This document shows, piece after piece, positions 1 to 12,481 of a stretch of DNA of 64,000 nucleotides. Origin of the DNA: Telmatactis stephensoni (lineage: Eukaryota; Cnidaria; Anthozoa; Actiniaria; Isophelliidae); the NCBI GenBank assembly GCA_029948255.1, contig JALIZF010001420.1, positions 229,414-293,413 of the forward strand, in the 5' to 3' direction. The notes under the pieces are model-generated. The model was given only the letters and a program-made list of their open reading frames with translations, was not told the DNA's origin and did no database searches. A program made the position numbers and the translations under genes. Position 1 is the stretch's first letter; each line of letters begins with the position of its first letter.

Positions 1-3000
1 AAAGCACAAAGAAAAAACATTGATGACTGGCATCAACAGGTTGAAAAGGTAATTTAAAAAGTGGCTCATCCATGGTTCATATGCAGTTGGGCAAATTCAG
101 TTCATTAAATGAAAGCATAAAGCATGTGAGCCTGTGTGATATATCTCTTAAAATCACAGTGTATGTGTAGATGTGTGCAAACTCTATGCAGGTTTTGAGT
201 GTGTTGTACTTGTGCCATGGGCAAACCCACAAAAAATTACATTTCAGGTGGTCATTCTTGTAAATGCTGAATTATGCTCATATATAAATTACCCTTGTAT
301 TGTTTGTTGTTTTGCTTTCTATCAGTCACTGACATTGCTGCTATAAACTGTAAACAGTAGCTTGTTTCTGGTCAAACACAGAGTTCACTAAGGACTTAGA
401 AAATCAATTCAGGCCATTTTTTTATTTGACCATATTTGTATATTGGATTGCTGATGCTTTTCATGTGTTGAAGAATACTGATTACACACATACATCAAGT
501 TTCTCATGGACTATTTGCTGAGGAACCTCTCTACAATGCAAAATCTTCATTGATATAATTGAGGCTTTCAAAGAAGGCATCATCTTGCAGAAATCTTGAC
601 TTTAATTACTGAAAGTCAATAGCAGTAGTATTGATTAATGGATGTGGGATCAGTGGATTGTACTAGGCAGTTTCCATGAGACATACATGTGTAGTACATG
701 TATGTATGTATGTATGGTTGATAGAAAGTCCTATTAACAGCTTCACATTTATAACTGTGTGAGAAGAAGAGATTAGCCATTGTAGAGAGGCACACATTAC
801 ATGACTTGTTAGTAGTTTATCCTTCTCAATGTAGTTGACTGTTGACCATAATCTAAGGTAAGGGTTTCTTAGTACTATCATGACACCATGGCCTATGTTG
901 GATATTTCCTGTAGGAAATTAAAATAAGTGAAGAGGAACAAATAGGAAACCGACAAGAGGTAGGTATGGACCTTGATGACGAGCCAGACCAACCCCAGAC
1001 TAAGTCTGAATCGAGCCAGCACGAAGATGAAGATTCAGGTGAACCTCAAGCAAAGCAGTTAAAAATTGAAGGTACTGAGTGGTTGGAGCACAATATACTG
1101 TTGTAATTTATTCTCACACTTTTGTTAATGATTCTCTTCAACAATACATATGTCTGTAGATAATCCTTTGTAATAACAGGTAACGTGGGGTACTTAAGTA
1201 CTAGGCATTAGTTTTGCTTACATTTCTTGTACATTTGTACATGGAACATGTTAAAGAGTAATTGGAATTGTACTAGTATTCCATACGATATAGTGTCCCC
1301 AATTAGCTAGTAAGCTAAATACCATAACACTCAAATAAAGTTCATCTATCTATCTATCTATCTATCTAAGTTCATCTATCTATTCACTGAAGGGTCTCAC
1401 TAGACTGTTTGGTAGGTATAAGGGGTAGTTTAAGGTAACTATAATCTGAGTGGGACATTACTTTTCTGGGTAATGTTACTGGTGTTTCTAATGCAGCAAA
1501 TAAACAATGTGATGTTTGAAGACTATTTTTCACTTCTTTTTTTTACAAAAGTTTATTGTCTTGGGCCCACTTCCTTTGGAGATGTTTAAAGCACAGATGA
1601 ATCATTTTCAAAGACTTTTTTATTTCTTTCTCCCTAATTCCTTCCATTCTGTCTGCCCATCTTCCCTCTTCCTTCTGTCACATCCCTCCTTCCTTCCTTC
1701 CTCCCTCCCTTCCTTCCTTCCTCCCTTCCTTCCTTCCTTCCTTCCTTCCTTCCTTCCTTCCTTCCTTCCTTCCTTCCTTCCTTCTTCATTTTTTTCATTT
1801 TAATTTGTCTCTTCATTAGTTATAACACCATCTTTCTTCCCTACAAATTTCAACATGTTCTTTGTTTTTTTTTAGACTCTAGTGAAGGTACAAGTGAAGC
1901 CACTGCAGCTGCCCTGGAAGCACAAGACATCAAGTTCCGTGCCCAAAATGAAAGTCTGAAGGCTTTAGCTGAAAAGAATGCCTCCTTGATGTGGGAGGTG
2001 GAAGGCTATAAGAATGAGATTGTCGTTCTTAAACAGAGGTTTGCAAGTGTGTTTCAAAACAAAGACTTACAGGTATAAACTCAGTAGCATCTGTACTGCC
2101 AGTGGTACTCCTCATTTCTCTACCCCTATCCCCTCTTAATTGCTCTTTCCCCCCTCCCCCCCTTACATCGTGTTCCCCCTATCCTCCCTAACCATACATG
2201 TGCATCCATTGCAGGCTTGTTTATACCTTCCTCTCTCTAATATCCTCTCATTACTTTCTTGTCTTTACAGAAAACAATCTTACTCTGGGTCCAGTTGCTT
2301 GAAGCTAGGCTAGTACTAATTCAGGGTTGAAACTGAAGGTTTTCTTTGGGCTTAACCCTGAGTTAGTGCAAGAGACCATAATACTAAGAGAGCGAAACTC
2401 AGTATTGATGTCTGTGCGATGTTCGTGGCGCCTAAGACTATTTTTAGTAATTTCGCCATCGCGCGCGCAAGGCTCTTAAACAATAGAATTCATCAGCCAT
2501 ATTTCCAGGTGTTGTTATTAATATTCGTAACAGTTATTATCAGTATACTCGTATATTTTTTGATAGTATAGATTTTATGTTTTTAGATTTATGTCATTTA
2601 TCGAACACTGTTTTTATCATTTATTTAGTCTTTTAGATTATTCAGAAATACCGTTAGTAGTCTGTCTTATCTGGTCGCACTTAATTTGGAGCCTAGCTCT
2701 GTTGTGTGTACCATACTACGATAAACATATCTATCTTGACTTTTATCTTATATTCATGTTATTTCATTTGTAGCCTTTATTTCAAGTCGTAGTTAAAGCT
2801 GTGTAAATAAATAAATAAATAAATAAATAAACTGTCCCGTCCGCGCGCACGTCAAAAATCAAATTCTATTGGTTGAGGGCCTTGCGCGCGCGATGGCGAA
2901 GTTACTAAAAATAGCCTTAGCCGCCACGAACATGGCACAGACATCAATACTGAGTTTCGCTCTCTTAGTATTATGGTCTCTTGGTTAGTGCTAACCCACC

Positions 3001-4014
3001 TTCAAGCGACCTGACAAGAAAACGATGCTAACACTGATAATACTCTAAAGCTACACTTGTGGCATTTTAATATTTTCATTTTTATTTTTATTTTATGTTT
3101 TTTGGATAAATAAAGATTGCGTGGCTCATGACTGCTGTTCAAGGTTTGCAAAACTTTTTTCAACGTGTGAATTTAAATGCACCTGAGGTGAGCCAGTACA
3201 AATTGTCTTAATGATTGTCATCATTTCATTATTATAATCATAATTTAACCATGCTGCCTCGACCATGTTGCCTCCAAGTGAAGGGATCCTCATGAAAATG
3301 GCCAAAGTGCGTTTTTGGTGTCCATGTCCTGACATACCATTTCAGAGAAAAGATACTGTTTTGATGGGTTCAATTATACATCCATTATTGCAAAAGTTTC
3401 TACATCAATGACTTTTATCTCAACAGACATCCAATATAGAAGTAGATGTCGTGAAGCAGGATGACCCTTCAACAGAACAACAAACAACAGATACTGAATT
3501 TGACGGCCAGGAAACGAGTTCCACCACTGAAAACAAAACATATGAGAAAGAAGAAAAAGAAGAAGAAAATGGAAGCAAAGAAGAAGAAGAAGAACTGGCT
3601 GACCAAGAAATAACTGAAGGACATGTAGATTATGGGGAAGTCACTCCAGTGGAAACCAGTGAAGATGTAGAAGATTCAACAGTCAACGACCCAAGCACTG
3701 CTGAAGAGACTCAAGCTGAAGGAATGACAGATGTAGATAACATTGATGAAGACAGTGCCCAGAGTGCATGCCCCACTGAAGTTGTCCGCTTAACAAGCAA
3801 AGATATGACAATTGTGGGTCTGCTTTGCTCATACCTCCAAGTATGTCCCTACGGGGCCACAACTGAGCAAGTGTTAACGCACATACAGCGCCATATACAA
3901 GGAGTGTCTGCAGAAGAATTAGAGAAAGTTCTTGATGGGCTACCTATGTTATTCATAGGAGATGGCTTGGACTTTTACAACAAAACTTGGAAGTTTAAAC
4001 AAATTTTAGAATAA
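1..4014 (+). CDS. ENOX: Ecto-NOX disulfide-thiol exchanger (ENOX1/2-like), C-terminal exons, 5' partial
   Basis: ENOX proteins are cell-surface oxidases with NADH/hydroquinone oxidase and disulfide-thiol exchange activity (family knowledge). Four exons are visible: 1-48, 915-1071, 1876-2072 and 3427-4014, with GT-AG introns and consistent phase. The first exon reads KAQRKNIDDWHQQVEK, which fits the vertebrate ENOX segment KAQRKNIDVW. Exon 3 has the coiled-coil stretch with SLMWEVEGYKNEIVVLKQ. The last exon has a long acidic, Glu-rich insert and then the family C-terminal domain (VGLLCSYLQVCPYGA ... KTWKF). The N-terminal RRM and catalytic part lie left of the window. The acidic insert (about residues 1-100 of the last exon) is longer than I recall for vertebrates. 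The stop is TAA at 4012-4014. The assignment rests on remembered family sequence, but several separate segments agree. Confidence 0.85.
1335..1790. repeat. Microsatellites in an ENOX intron: (CTAT)n near 1340-1380 and (CCTT)n near 1683-1783
   Basis: The first tract is short CTAT repeats next to the motif GTCCCCAATTAG, which recurs in inverse near 32150 and probably marks the 3' end of an interspersed repeat. The second is about 100 bp of CCTT/CCCT. Open frames across it on both strands (poly FLPS or RKEG) are artefacts of the repeat. Confidence 0.9.
2369..2983. mobile_element. MITE with ~105-bp terminal inverted repeats and 7-8 bp target duplication
   Basis: The left end starts CAAGAGACCATAATACTAAG and the right end is its reverse complement. 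Pairing continues for about 105 bp, through the GCGCGCG-rich segment at 2460-2472 and 2884-2894, with few mismatches. GTTAGTG(C) flanks the element at 2362-2369 and 2984-2991. The core is AT-rich with an (AAAT)n tract at 2807-2831. It lies in an ENOX intron and has no coding capacity. A 7-8 bp duplication suggests hAT- or P-type mobilisation (inference). Confidence 0.8.
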
Positions 4015-4218
4015 TGTCTCTTAAACAATTGCAGGTTCCACGTTCAAGTTCTGTATTTTAATATTCGACGCAGGAAGCCCAAGTTGGAAGTTATTATTTT
4101 AATAAGCGCCTTTCTAAAGTCGTTTAAAAATAGCCCATCCCTCTCCTCCCTCGTTGTTATTTCTGGGGTGTGGACACCCCATTCGTTAGAAGTTTGCATA
4201 GTCAGTTGTACAGTTATG

Positions 4219-4224
4219 AATAAA
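4219..4224 (+). terminator. AATAAA polyadenylation signal of the ENOX gene
   Basis: AATAAA lies about 205 bp after the ENOX stop codon, the first good hexamer in the 3' UTR. Confidence 0.6.
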
Positions 4225-4484
4225 GACACATTCAAAATTGTAAAACTGTTGTTTGGGGAAGTGATGGCAAAACTTCCGTAAATCAGGGGCCGCGGTTAGG
4301 TGCGTGCCATCAGCGTATCGTCTGCCATGGATTTAATTAATAATCACTCATTAATCCATTGCCAGTAAAATGTAGCCTATGTTTCCACCTCCCCTAACCT
4401 AGAAGGAATCGAAACTACTCTAAGTTAAACGGGGCAAAGAAAAGTGTCTGCGTACGCTGGGAGAACAAAGGGCAACGTCAAACT

Positions 4485-4849
4485 CCAGGAAGTGACGTAG
4501 TAATACTTGAATTAGCACAAGTCGAGGTGTCTCTTCCTTCCGCAAATTTGATGAACGGGATCGACGTTTTATTTCGATTCTTTTCACCTCATCGCTTGGT
4601 TTAGTAAGTGACAGCAATACTTGCCACACAAACTCACTACGTAATGACTGAGTTACTAACATTTTCAACAGTTGCTGCTGTTCAAGTCATTTGACGTCAA
4701 TTCAATCGAACAATGACGTAGCTAACGCTCTCTTTAGAGGTAAAAAAATTAAATTTGCATTCATTCGTTGTTTTACAGTTTGCCATCACTCGGCCAGTAG
4801 TGTTGTCAAGTTTGTAACAAAATAAGTCGAATTTTGAAGCCGAACCACG
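4485..4849 (+). promoter_or_regulatory. Promoter-like segment with CRE sites and a possible untranslated first exon
   Basis: A perfect CRE palindrome TGACGTCA lies at 4692-4699, with half-sites TGACGTAG near 4491 and 4713. A strong splice donor, CCACG|GTAAGT, follows at 4849/4850. This looks like a promoter and a non-coding first exon on the + strand. The downstream partner exon is not identified; the candidate at 9811 or the esterase at 13833 are possibilities. No protein evidence supports it. Confidence 0.3.
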
Positions 4850-6079
4850 GTAAGTTCAGTAAACGTTTATAAAGTTTTGCCAGTACCAAGCAATGAACGA
4901 AATCCATACATCCTTCAATCCAGGTGAATGGTCCCCCAAAAATCCAGTGAGTTGCGCCACAAAATATATCCCGATTCAGGGCATCTCGGTGTATTGTACC
5001 GTGTAAACGTCTCGAAACCCGTTTTTATCATGTCGATTCTCGAAATTCATGTGGCAAACATTTGACGAAATTAAATTATACGCTATACTTTGAAAATGCA
5101 AATGAAATGTGATATTTTCGTTATGTACAAATAAGCCCATAAATGTTGTTTACAGCATGAAGGTGAGTTGCCCCTGGTAGCCGCAATAACTGTTGTTTTC
5201 ATTTCCCAGAGGATACTAATGAACAAAAGAGTTAGCCCGGCTACCAACGACAACCATATAAACAGCCCCTAAAGCTGCGGCGTTTTTCTTTAGTCGAACT
5301 AAGAGAACGTGTGGAAAATGAAAACGGAAAAAAACAGCTTCGTTGATATATTTATCTCGTTTATTATTGAAGTCTCCCTAGAAACTGTCTACTTATATTC
5401 TAGCCTCGAGCGATAGCTCGGAGCCGGAGATGAACGTCATGCAGACTGCATATTACACGGTGACGCGAAGATATGAAGTAAAAATGGCAAAGAACAAGAT
5501 TTTTTACTACAAGAAAAACAATATTTTTTACTACAAGAAGATAAACTTCATATCATCAAGCAACTGCGTAATTTTTATTTGTTTTAGGGGAAAACTATTT
5601 TACTTACCAAAATGACCGCGGTAAAACGGAAATCATTGATATCGAAATATGTTACTCGAGTCCCGGATGTAATTTCGTATGAAATTAATGAGAGTCCTAT
5701 CATGTCTATATATATATAACCTGGATGCGGCATTTCAAAGTCAGACCATGTATTTAGAAAGCCGCGCAAAGATACTGGACCCGCGCGAAGTTCCTTCACA
5801 TCGCGTACAACACAATGTCAACTATGATACCATGATTATTTCGCTAATACATTGAACCTTAGGGCGGAGGTTTTCTCTATCTATATTGCCCAGCACTAAT
5901 GAAGAATGATGATCATTGAGACGATGATCATTGATGAGACCTGTCGATGATCAAAGTTGTCCTATTGGCGAACCTTCAAGTAACTAAATTCACTTTTTGT
6001 GAGCTGATCTGAAAACTATCAAACATGGAACATCTATAATTGCATGTACCTTTCAATTTCATGTGCAGTACGTGTGAAA

Positions 6080-6595
6080 CGAACCGCATCGCGCCATGAC
6101 CGTGCCGTAACCGTGCCGTGACCGTACCAGCGCCGTGATGTCTATAAAAACACTCGAAATTCCTGTCGTAACCGGCGCGTGTTGTACTGTGACTGTAGAT
6201 CATATCATACCGCTACATAGCGGTTTTTGTTTGAGTGGGACACTGGCTCGCCAATATATCTTGACAGTGTCAGTGCCGTAATGTCTATAAAATCTTTCGA
6301 AATTCTTGCCGTAACCGTGCCGTGACCGTGCGGTGCCGTTTTCACAGTCATACGAAATCGGCAGTAGAGCAGATTTCGTATGAGTGTGAAACGGACCGCG
6401 CCGTGCCGTAACCGTGTCAGTGCCGTGATCTCTATAAAAACATTCGAAATTTCTGCCGTAACCGTGCCGTGACCGTGCGGTGCCGTTTTCACAGTCATAC
6501 GAAATCTACTCTAAAGCATGCATTCGAGATCTCTGCCGTTACCGTACCGTTTAGTAAGTGTGTAGTTACCGTGCCGTTTTCACAGTCATACGAAA
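6080..6595. repeat. GC-rich tandem and inverted repeat built from ACCGTGCCGT motifs
   Basis: Blocks of (A)CCGTGCCGTGACCGT alternate with TCTATAAAAACATTCGAAATT and TTTTCACAGTCATACGAAAT. At least three partial units of roughly 150 bp are present, some facing in opposite directions (CATACGAAATC at 6350 pairs with GATTTCGTATG at 6371). The repeat is much richer in GC than its surroundings. Short minus-strand frames across it (5976-6498) are by-products. The type of repeat is unknown to me. Confidence 0.7.
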
Positions 6596-8480
6596 TGTGC
6601 TCTAATATAGCCAGCTCATTGATTTACCTATCATTTCCACGTTGAAACCCAGAAATTAATCAAATTTACTGTAAGACTATGGCTATTGTCTACAAATTCC
6701 CACCCACATATACCATGCTGTTGCGAGTTAGCTTCTGCCTGCAGTTAGCTATAGTTCAAGCAAGCCATTTGCTGGTTGTAGTCATGCTATATTCCGTGAC
6801 CGACGGCAAAGCATGAGACAGGTGCATGGGCGTATGTTATTACGTGTTTTGGCAGCCAGTCAATTTACTAACGATTAAGTTGAATTGAAATTCTTACTTC
6901 GGTACGTCGTGCAGCGTTTGTGAAGTTGTAAGATTGAGAACTTTTTTATGGCAGTGAGTAGAGAGAAGAACGAAAAAAAAAGTTTGTTTTAGAAAAGAAA
7001 AAAGAAAAAACCTAGAAGTGAAAACCTGTGTTTTACACTAGTTTATCCGTCTAGGTTCCAATAACAAACCGATTTGTGAAACTTAAAAATTTCAGACTTT
7101 TGAGAGAGGACAGTTTTAATTTTTTTTTCCAGAAACTTTCACTTTGTTTGACAATTTATTATTTAAAATGGATGAGCTTGACAAAGACAGTTAAAGCATA
7201 AATTATCCACTGCCAATGAAGTCATTCGAATCATTTTGATTTTCGTGATCTTTGCATGGTTGGATCCATTAGATCTAGCCGACAAATGAAAAACTCATCA
7301 TTTTGGAACAGCCTGTGTTTAGGTGGAAATAAAAAGTTATAAATAAAACTGCCAGTTATCAAAGTCATTATTTGTTTTATGGTATATTCAATTGTAAAAT
7401 TATGATAATTTTTAAAGCATATACGGTATGCAAACTTATTTATTCAACTTAATTGTTGGAAGCCATTTAACTGTCATAATATATAATTCAGCGCGGTCTA
7501 GTAATCGGATATTTCATTATATCTCAACCCATGAATGGTCTAAGACAGTGATAATCTAGCAGGTAGCTTTATTTTTGCCAAAATGACTTGTCCAGGTGGC
7601 GAATGTCTTCTTTTGAAGACCAAGACTGAGATATATGTCAACGTGGTGGTTTGAAACTCTCCAAATACTTGCTTTTGTGACAAATGATTTCTGTAAATTA
7701 GCAACCTCTTTCATATTCGGACAAAGACTGGAATAATTAGTCAAGAACTACTGGAGTGCTTTTTAGTAGGTCATACTTGTTTGGCAAAGTTGTGAACACA
7801 AATCGAAATACACATCGCTGAAACTCCTGGAAATCTTCAACGCGCGTGGTCATTAATGTCTCATTTCTGCAGTAAGGTGAGATTTGACTGGAATTTTTAT
7901 CTGTTTCATATATATAGTCAGGATTCACTGAATATGTTTAAAGTTAATGTGTAAATTTAAAGCCCTCGTTGGTGCGACGTTGTTATGATTAAAAGCGCGC
8001 GATCTTTCTTTGGGAAGAATAATAATGAGGCCATGGCAATACAATTTGCTTTGGACAATGCTTTTAAACGATTCCATGCAAAACGATCCAAAGCAACTCT
8101 TGATCACTTAACTTAAACACAAGATAGATCGAAAAATAGAATTTAAAAAAATCGTGACCTGAATTTTATTTCGTGAGCTTTTATGAGGAAAAAAAAAACC
8201 TAAAAAAAAAGGATCACAAAAGAGCCGGTAGACATGGGCCCGATAGTCTTCCTGTTCTCTTTTATATTTTAAAATTCTTTTCATGCTTCCGAGCTTGGAA
8301 ATGTAATGCAGAAATTCAGTAATAAATTACCATCAGTGAATGTTCTCTAAAGACTCTGATTTCCAAGTCAAAATAACTGAGTCAAAATTAATACTTTCCA
8401 CGACAGGTTAACAAGACAGACCGTGTTTAATGACCATTTGCTAATTGAAGGCTTTTGGTGGCTGTTTTGAATCTTGAGAG

Positions 8481-8643
8481 CTAATAAGGTTCCGACCGAT
8501 TCGGACACTTCCCAATAAGCCGATATTTTCTTTTCTCGGTTTCTTTCAGTTCAGCTTCAGTTAACGTTTTCAGTTGAGTCCGACTTTCGCCTAAGGCATA
8601 GCGGAAGATATCACATAAAGCTCGTAGCGACGTTGGCTCCAGA
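8481..8643 (-). CDS. Weak candidate terminal exon, SOCS-box-like C-terminus
   Basis: On the minus strand a splice acceptor (TTCTTCCAG) is followed by about 54 open codons to a TAG at 8481. The translation includes PTSLRALCDIFRYALGE and ends KCPNRSEPY. The S-L-x-x-L-C-x-x-x-R pattern resembles the start of a SOCS box, but the rest does not match clearly. I found no convincing upstream exon to the right. It could be a real last exon or chance. Confidence 0.2.
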
Positions 8644-9812
8644 CTGGAAGAAAAAGAAAGGAAAAAAGGTTTAACAAAGGTCAGAATTTTTTTAAAAAAA
8701 ACTCTAAGACTAGGTATTAAAAGTTTGGTCGCAAAATGTATTTCAGACGTGGAAAAAGAACAACTCAAACTCTTTCGTTTAACTTTACACTAGGAGTTAC
8801 TGCTGATACCAGCCACTTGTTACTGACCGTGAAAAACAGACATACCTACCTCCAAGGGACCTGAACGTCAAAACACGTAAGTTGGAAAAAATTACAGTCA
8901 TTACAGATTATAATTATCCTTGAGAATTCACTGAACAACCCGGAATTCGTCTCGTGCTAGCCAACATCGAGTAGGCTTCACATCAGAACTTATGTCTTGC
9001 CCATTGTAATAAGTAAACCTGTTTGTGATAAACCAGGATGGAAAAAAGTTCGACAAATTAAGGTAATGTGTAATGCGCCGTGTTGAGCCATAGATGTTAG
9101 CGTAAATTTATGTTCTTTGAGTCAAAATACACACAGAAGAAGACATTTTTATTGCCTTCTTTAAGGAGAAAACCTATTCACCTTGATTCCTGGTAAAATA
9201 TTGTTTCAACTATAATTCGTCACCTTAGTGCTAGTTTCTTTTTTCACTTTTTTCGCGTAAAAGTTCCATTTCCTTTAGACAGTCCATCAAATATTCTTCG
9301 TAGTTACGCAGTCAAGATTTTATCTATTTTACTGAATTTGGAAATGCCACATTTGTTGGTTAATAGTAAATATACGGTGCCATTGACCTAAAAGTTTGAT
9401 ACTTCTCGAAAATTATATTCTAATTATATAATTTGTTTATCAAAAGCCATTTCACTGCCAGTACTATTCGCTAACTTGTTCGAACTTGTCAATACCACGT
9501 GAGCCGCAGCCAGTTTGTCGAGCTCCTGTTGTCTTATTCTGAGTATAAATTGTAGAAAGTTTTTTTCAAAGTCTTTGTATAAAATACGATAATCTGCTAT
9601 CTTGGAAACGACGTGACAGGAAGCAAGGTAGGCTAGAAACCCATCTATATAGCTAGGTTACCGACATTTTGTGTCAGTGAGAAAGTTTCGGCGTATGTAT
9701 AACTTTATTTGCTCCTAGAAGTGTATTTGACTGCTATATATAGATCGAAATCTTTGTTCGTGTCTTTACCAATCCAAATCTTAATGTGAGTCAATCATAT
9801 TTATTTTCAGGG

Positions 9813-10184
9813 ATGCAAACAGACGATGAACTTTTTCTTGGAGTAATTCTGATGCTGTTATTTTTGGGATTTTCTACCATGTTTTGCTTCTGTCTTTTGC
9901 CGACGAGAATTAAAAGCGTCCCTAAGCAAGATAAATTTTCACGAACTACAAGCGAAAAGCGATGCCTCAGGCATAAATTTAGAGTTGAAGACTTCGACTT
10001 TGAACATCTTGTTTATCATTCTCCGCAAGGGAAAGACGTTTGGAGGGCTAAGCTGAAAAATAGTAGTCAAATTGTGAACATTCAGCTCATTCCCGGTAGC
10101 CACTGTGTAATAGTTCATGATTGGACGTTAAATCTCGTTTCTGGGAGGAAATTGAAGCCAGGTCAATCCATTTCATTCTTATGA
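9813..10184 (+). CDS. Candidate small single-pass membrane protein, unknown family
   Basis: A 123-codon frame opens with ATG two bases after a good acceptor (TTATTTTCAG at 9801-9810). Upstream, a TATA-like GTATAAAT near 9542 and a donor (AGCAAG|GTAGGC at about 9627) could supply a 5' UTR exon, so the splicing suits an ATG at 9813. The protein has a short acidic N-terminus (MQTDDE), one hydrophobic segment at about residues 6-30 (LFLGVILMLLFLGFSTMFCF), then a basic cytosolic-type region and a C-terminal half rich in beta-type residues. I do not recognise the family. It may be a lineage-specific gene. Confidence 0.4.
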   Translation: MQTDDELFLGVILMLLFLGFSTMFCFCLLPTRIKSVPKQDKFSRTTSEKRCLRHKFRVEDFDFEHLVYHSPQGKDVWRAKLKNSSQIVNIQLIPGSHCVIVHDWTLNLVSGRKLKPGQSISFL

Positions 10185-11800
10185 TAAAGGAGTTGGAAGA
10201 CGTGCCGTCAAAACAGTCTTGTTCGCTGGAGGGGGAAATTTATGCCTGTTTCTGTGTACTGAGGCTTTACTTACACTCAAGCAACCAAAGACCTAGCTCT
10301 GTTAGCAAGTTTATCCTCCAGACATATCTTCTTGAAAGCTGTAAGGCAGCTCACGTTAATCTTCTATCTTATTAATTTTCAAATATACCCCTATTATTAG
10401 CAAAAAAGGAGGAAAAATCTGACACTTTTCAAGGTTTGTAAGAAAGCGATACACTCATCAACTATACAGCGCTATACATTGGTTTTGCTCAGCAGATATG
10501 CATTGGAGTCAGTTTGGCTGCACAGTAAGCCGGTTTACCCTCTAAAGACAATTTTCTTCAAAGTTATAACACATTTGACATTAATCTTAAATGTACTTAA
10601 AAACGAAGGTCTCTTCCACTTTTCAAGGTCTGTGAGAAAGCGATAGCATCCAAAACACTATACAATGGCATGGTATTCATCTCATTTCCCAAAAACCTTC
10701 ATTTTAACCTATAAAAAAACAAAACTGATACTTTGTGTAAGTTGTCGAACACTTTTTTCAAGCTAATTAAAAGTCATTTCTAAATGAATTGAGACATTTC
10801 AATTTGATCGCCCTAAACACAGAATCAACTGTCAAAGCATTGTTTTATATTCGAATAAACCAAATTTGGAAATTACAAAAGGCTAACTCAAGAGATTTCT
10901 CCAAGTTTTTGAGGCTCTGTTTATTAATACTAATTCAGCTAGATCAAACAATAAATCCCCCAAAAATGAACTGAGTATAACCAGAGAAAATTCGAGTCCC
11001 TTTGTTAATAGTCGGCGCGACGGGGAGCCAGTCTTTGTTTATAATTCATCTTCGAATTCAGTTCATTCAGGGTTTTTCTGCAATATTCATTGAAAATATG
11101 AAGTGCCGGAGAGAATGGTAGCTTAAGCATCTACAAAAAGCTCTAGAGCGAGTTTCTCGAAAAACTCGAAATCTTTACCGATCCGAAAAATTACGTGTGC
11201 GTGAACAATCGTAAACTTACCCGGACAATTTATCCAAATTGAAATAACGCCCACTTCGAAAAACGTACACCCATCAACTTTGTCAAGTAAGTTAACTGAC
11301 TGGCCCATAAAGCTGAAGTTGAGTTTCGAGAAATGAGCCCTGAGTTTAATTATGATTATGATATAGCTTTCAATAGCAGTGCCAACAGACTTCCTTTTCA
11401 GATTAATTTCTTTTGTCTGGAAACTTGTCTCACATGCGCTGTGCTGGTGCCCACTAGACATAAATCTTTCTAAACTATACGATCTATTTACACAAGCCTA
11501 GGAACATGATTAATGGATGGTAAATATATAAATCAAGTATTAAATGGTTGGCTTGAGTCAAAACAAAATCTAGTAACACGGGCTATAGCAACACGGCTGT
11601 GCAAGCAGTTGTCTGATTAGTGTGAGCAAACAAATCTTAGTCTAAAAGATTAACCAACGCATGTTTTTGTCAACCTTAATTAATCGCCATTAATTGTTTA
11701 CTGAGGGAGTAAGAAAGAGAAGAAAGGCAAGAAAGGAGATGTCGTCGCTATTTTTAGTTTTGTAAAAAGGAAGACAATACGGTTAAAGCGGCGGTTCGTT
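10185..11800. other. Non-coding stretch; a short duplicated segment
   Basis: CACTTTTCAAGGT(T/C)TGT(A/G)AGAAAGCGATA occurs near 10420 and again near 10617, each followed by related sequence, so a roughly 190-bp block is duplicated. A minus-strand frame at 11123-11461 has no recognisable domain and lacks support. Confidence 0.5.
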
Positions 11801-11801
11801 T

Positions 11802-12405
11802 CGATTGGCACTTAAAATAAATGAACATTGAATTGAAAAGAACCATAGAATCAGATAAAGCAGCTCATTCGATGGGCTTTGTAGGCTGCGCATGCGCTGT
11901 CTGCACTGATTTTGTTACCGGACTCGGCCGATTTCGCCCCCCGAGCAGTGAGCTCAGTTCAAGTTCAAGTTTTTTATTTACCTTCAGATTTAAGAGTACA
12001 GCTACATGGCGAAATATTTAGACTGATATAGTTAAAGGAAGAACACAACTGAAGACAATTTTATGGTCGAAGTGTGTGGTTGAGACTAGAAGAGCAAGCC
12101 TTATTACTTAAACATTGTCTGAAGTCTTCGCTTCAATAAGGCTTGCTCTTCTAGTCTCAACCATTGTGTTCTTCCTTTAACTATATATCTAAATATTTCG
12201 CCATGTAGCTGTACTCTTAAATCTGAAGATAAATAAAAAACTTGAACTTGAACAGAGCTCACTGCTCGGGGGGCGAAATCGGCCGAGTCCGGTAACAAAA
12301 TGCAGCCAGCGCATGCGCAGCCTACAAAGCCCATCGAATGAGCTGCTTTATCTGATTCTATGATTCTTTTCAATTCAACGTTCATTTATTTTAAGCCGCC
12401 AATCG
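11802..12405. mobile_element. Long palindromic (foldback) element, ~300-bp arms
   Basis: The left arm (CGATTGGCACTTAAAATAAATG...) is repeated as its reverse complement at the right end (...CATTTATTTTAAGCCGCCAATCG). The centre carries a tighter palindrome (AGAAGAGCAAGCCTTATTACT near 12090 against its complement near 12132-12155). The arms include GCTGCGCATGCGC-type sequence. Short open frames on both strands starting MN(I/V)ELKR are mirror images of the arms. No coding capacity and no clear target duplication. Confidence 0.8.
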
Positions 12406-12481
12406 CTCCAAGAGAACGAAATACATACACAGACAAAACTTTAGTCAAGATAGAAATTTATTGCTTAATTTTTTTTACAGA

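Larger units (their letters stand above)
4850..9540. other. Long non-coding stretch with no supported gene
   Basis: Apart from the GC-rich repeat at 6080-6595 and a weak candidate exon at 8481-8643, I see only AT-rich unique sequence with short random open frames. A small direct repeat of GATGATCATTGA occurs near 5905-5950. Confidence 0.6.

Noticed and set aside
1516..1816. Frames with FLPSFLPS or RKEGRKEG
   Set aside because: Products of the CCTT microsatellite in an ENOX intron.
11123..11461. Minus-strand frame of 112 aa
   Set aside because: No recognisable domain, no splice context and biased toward hydrophobic runs; treated as chance.
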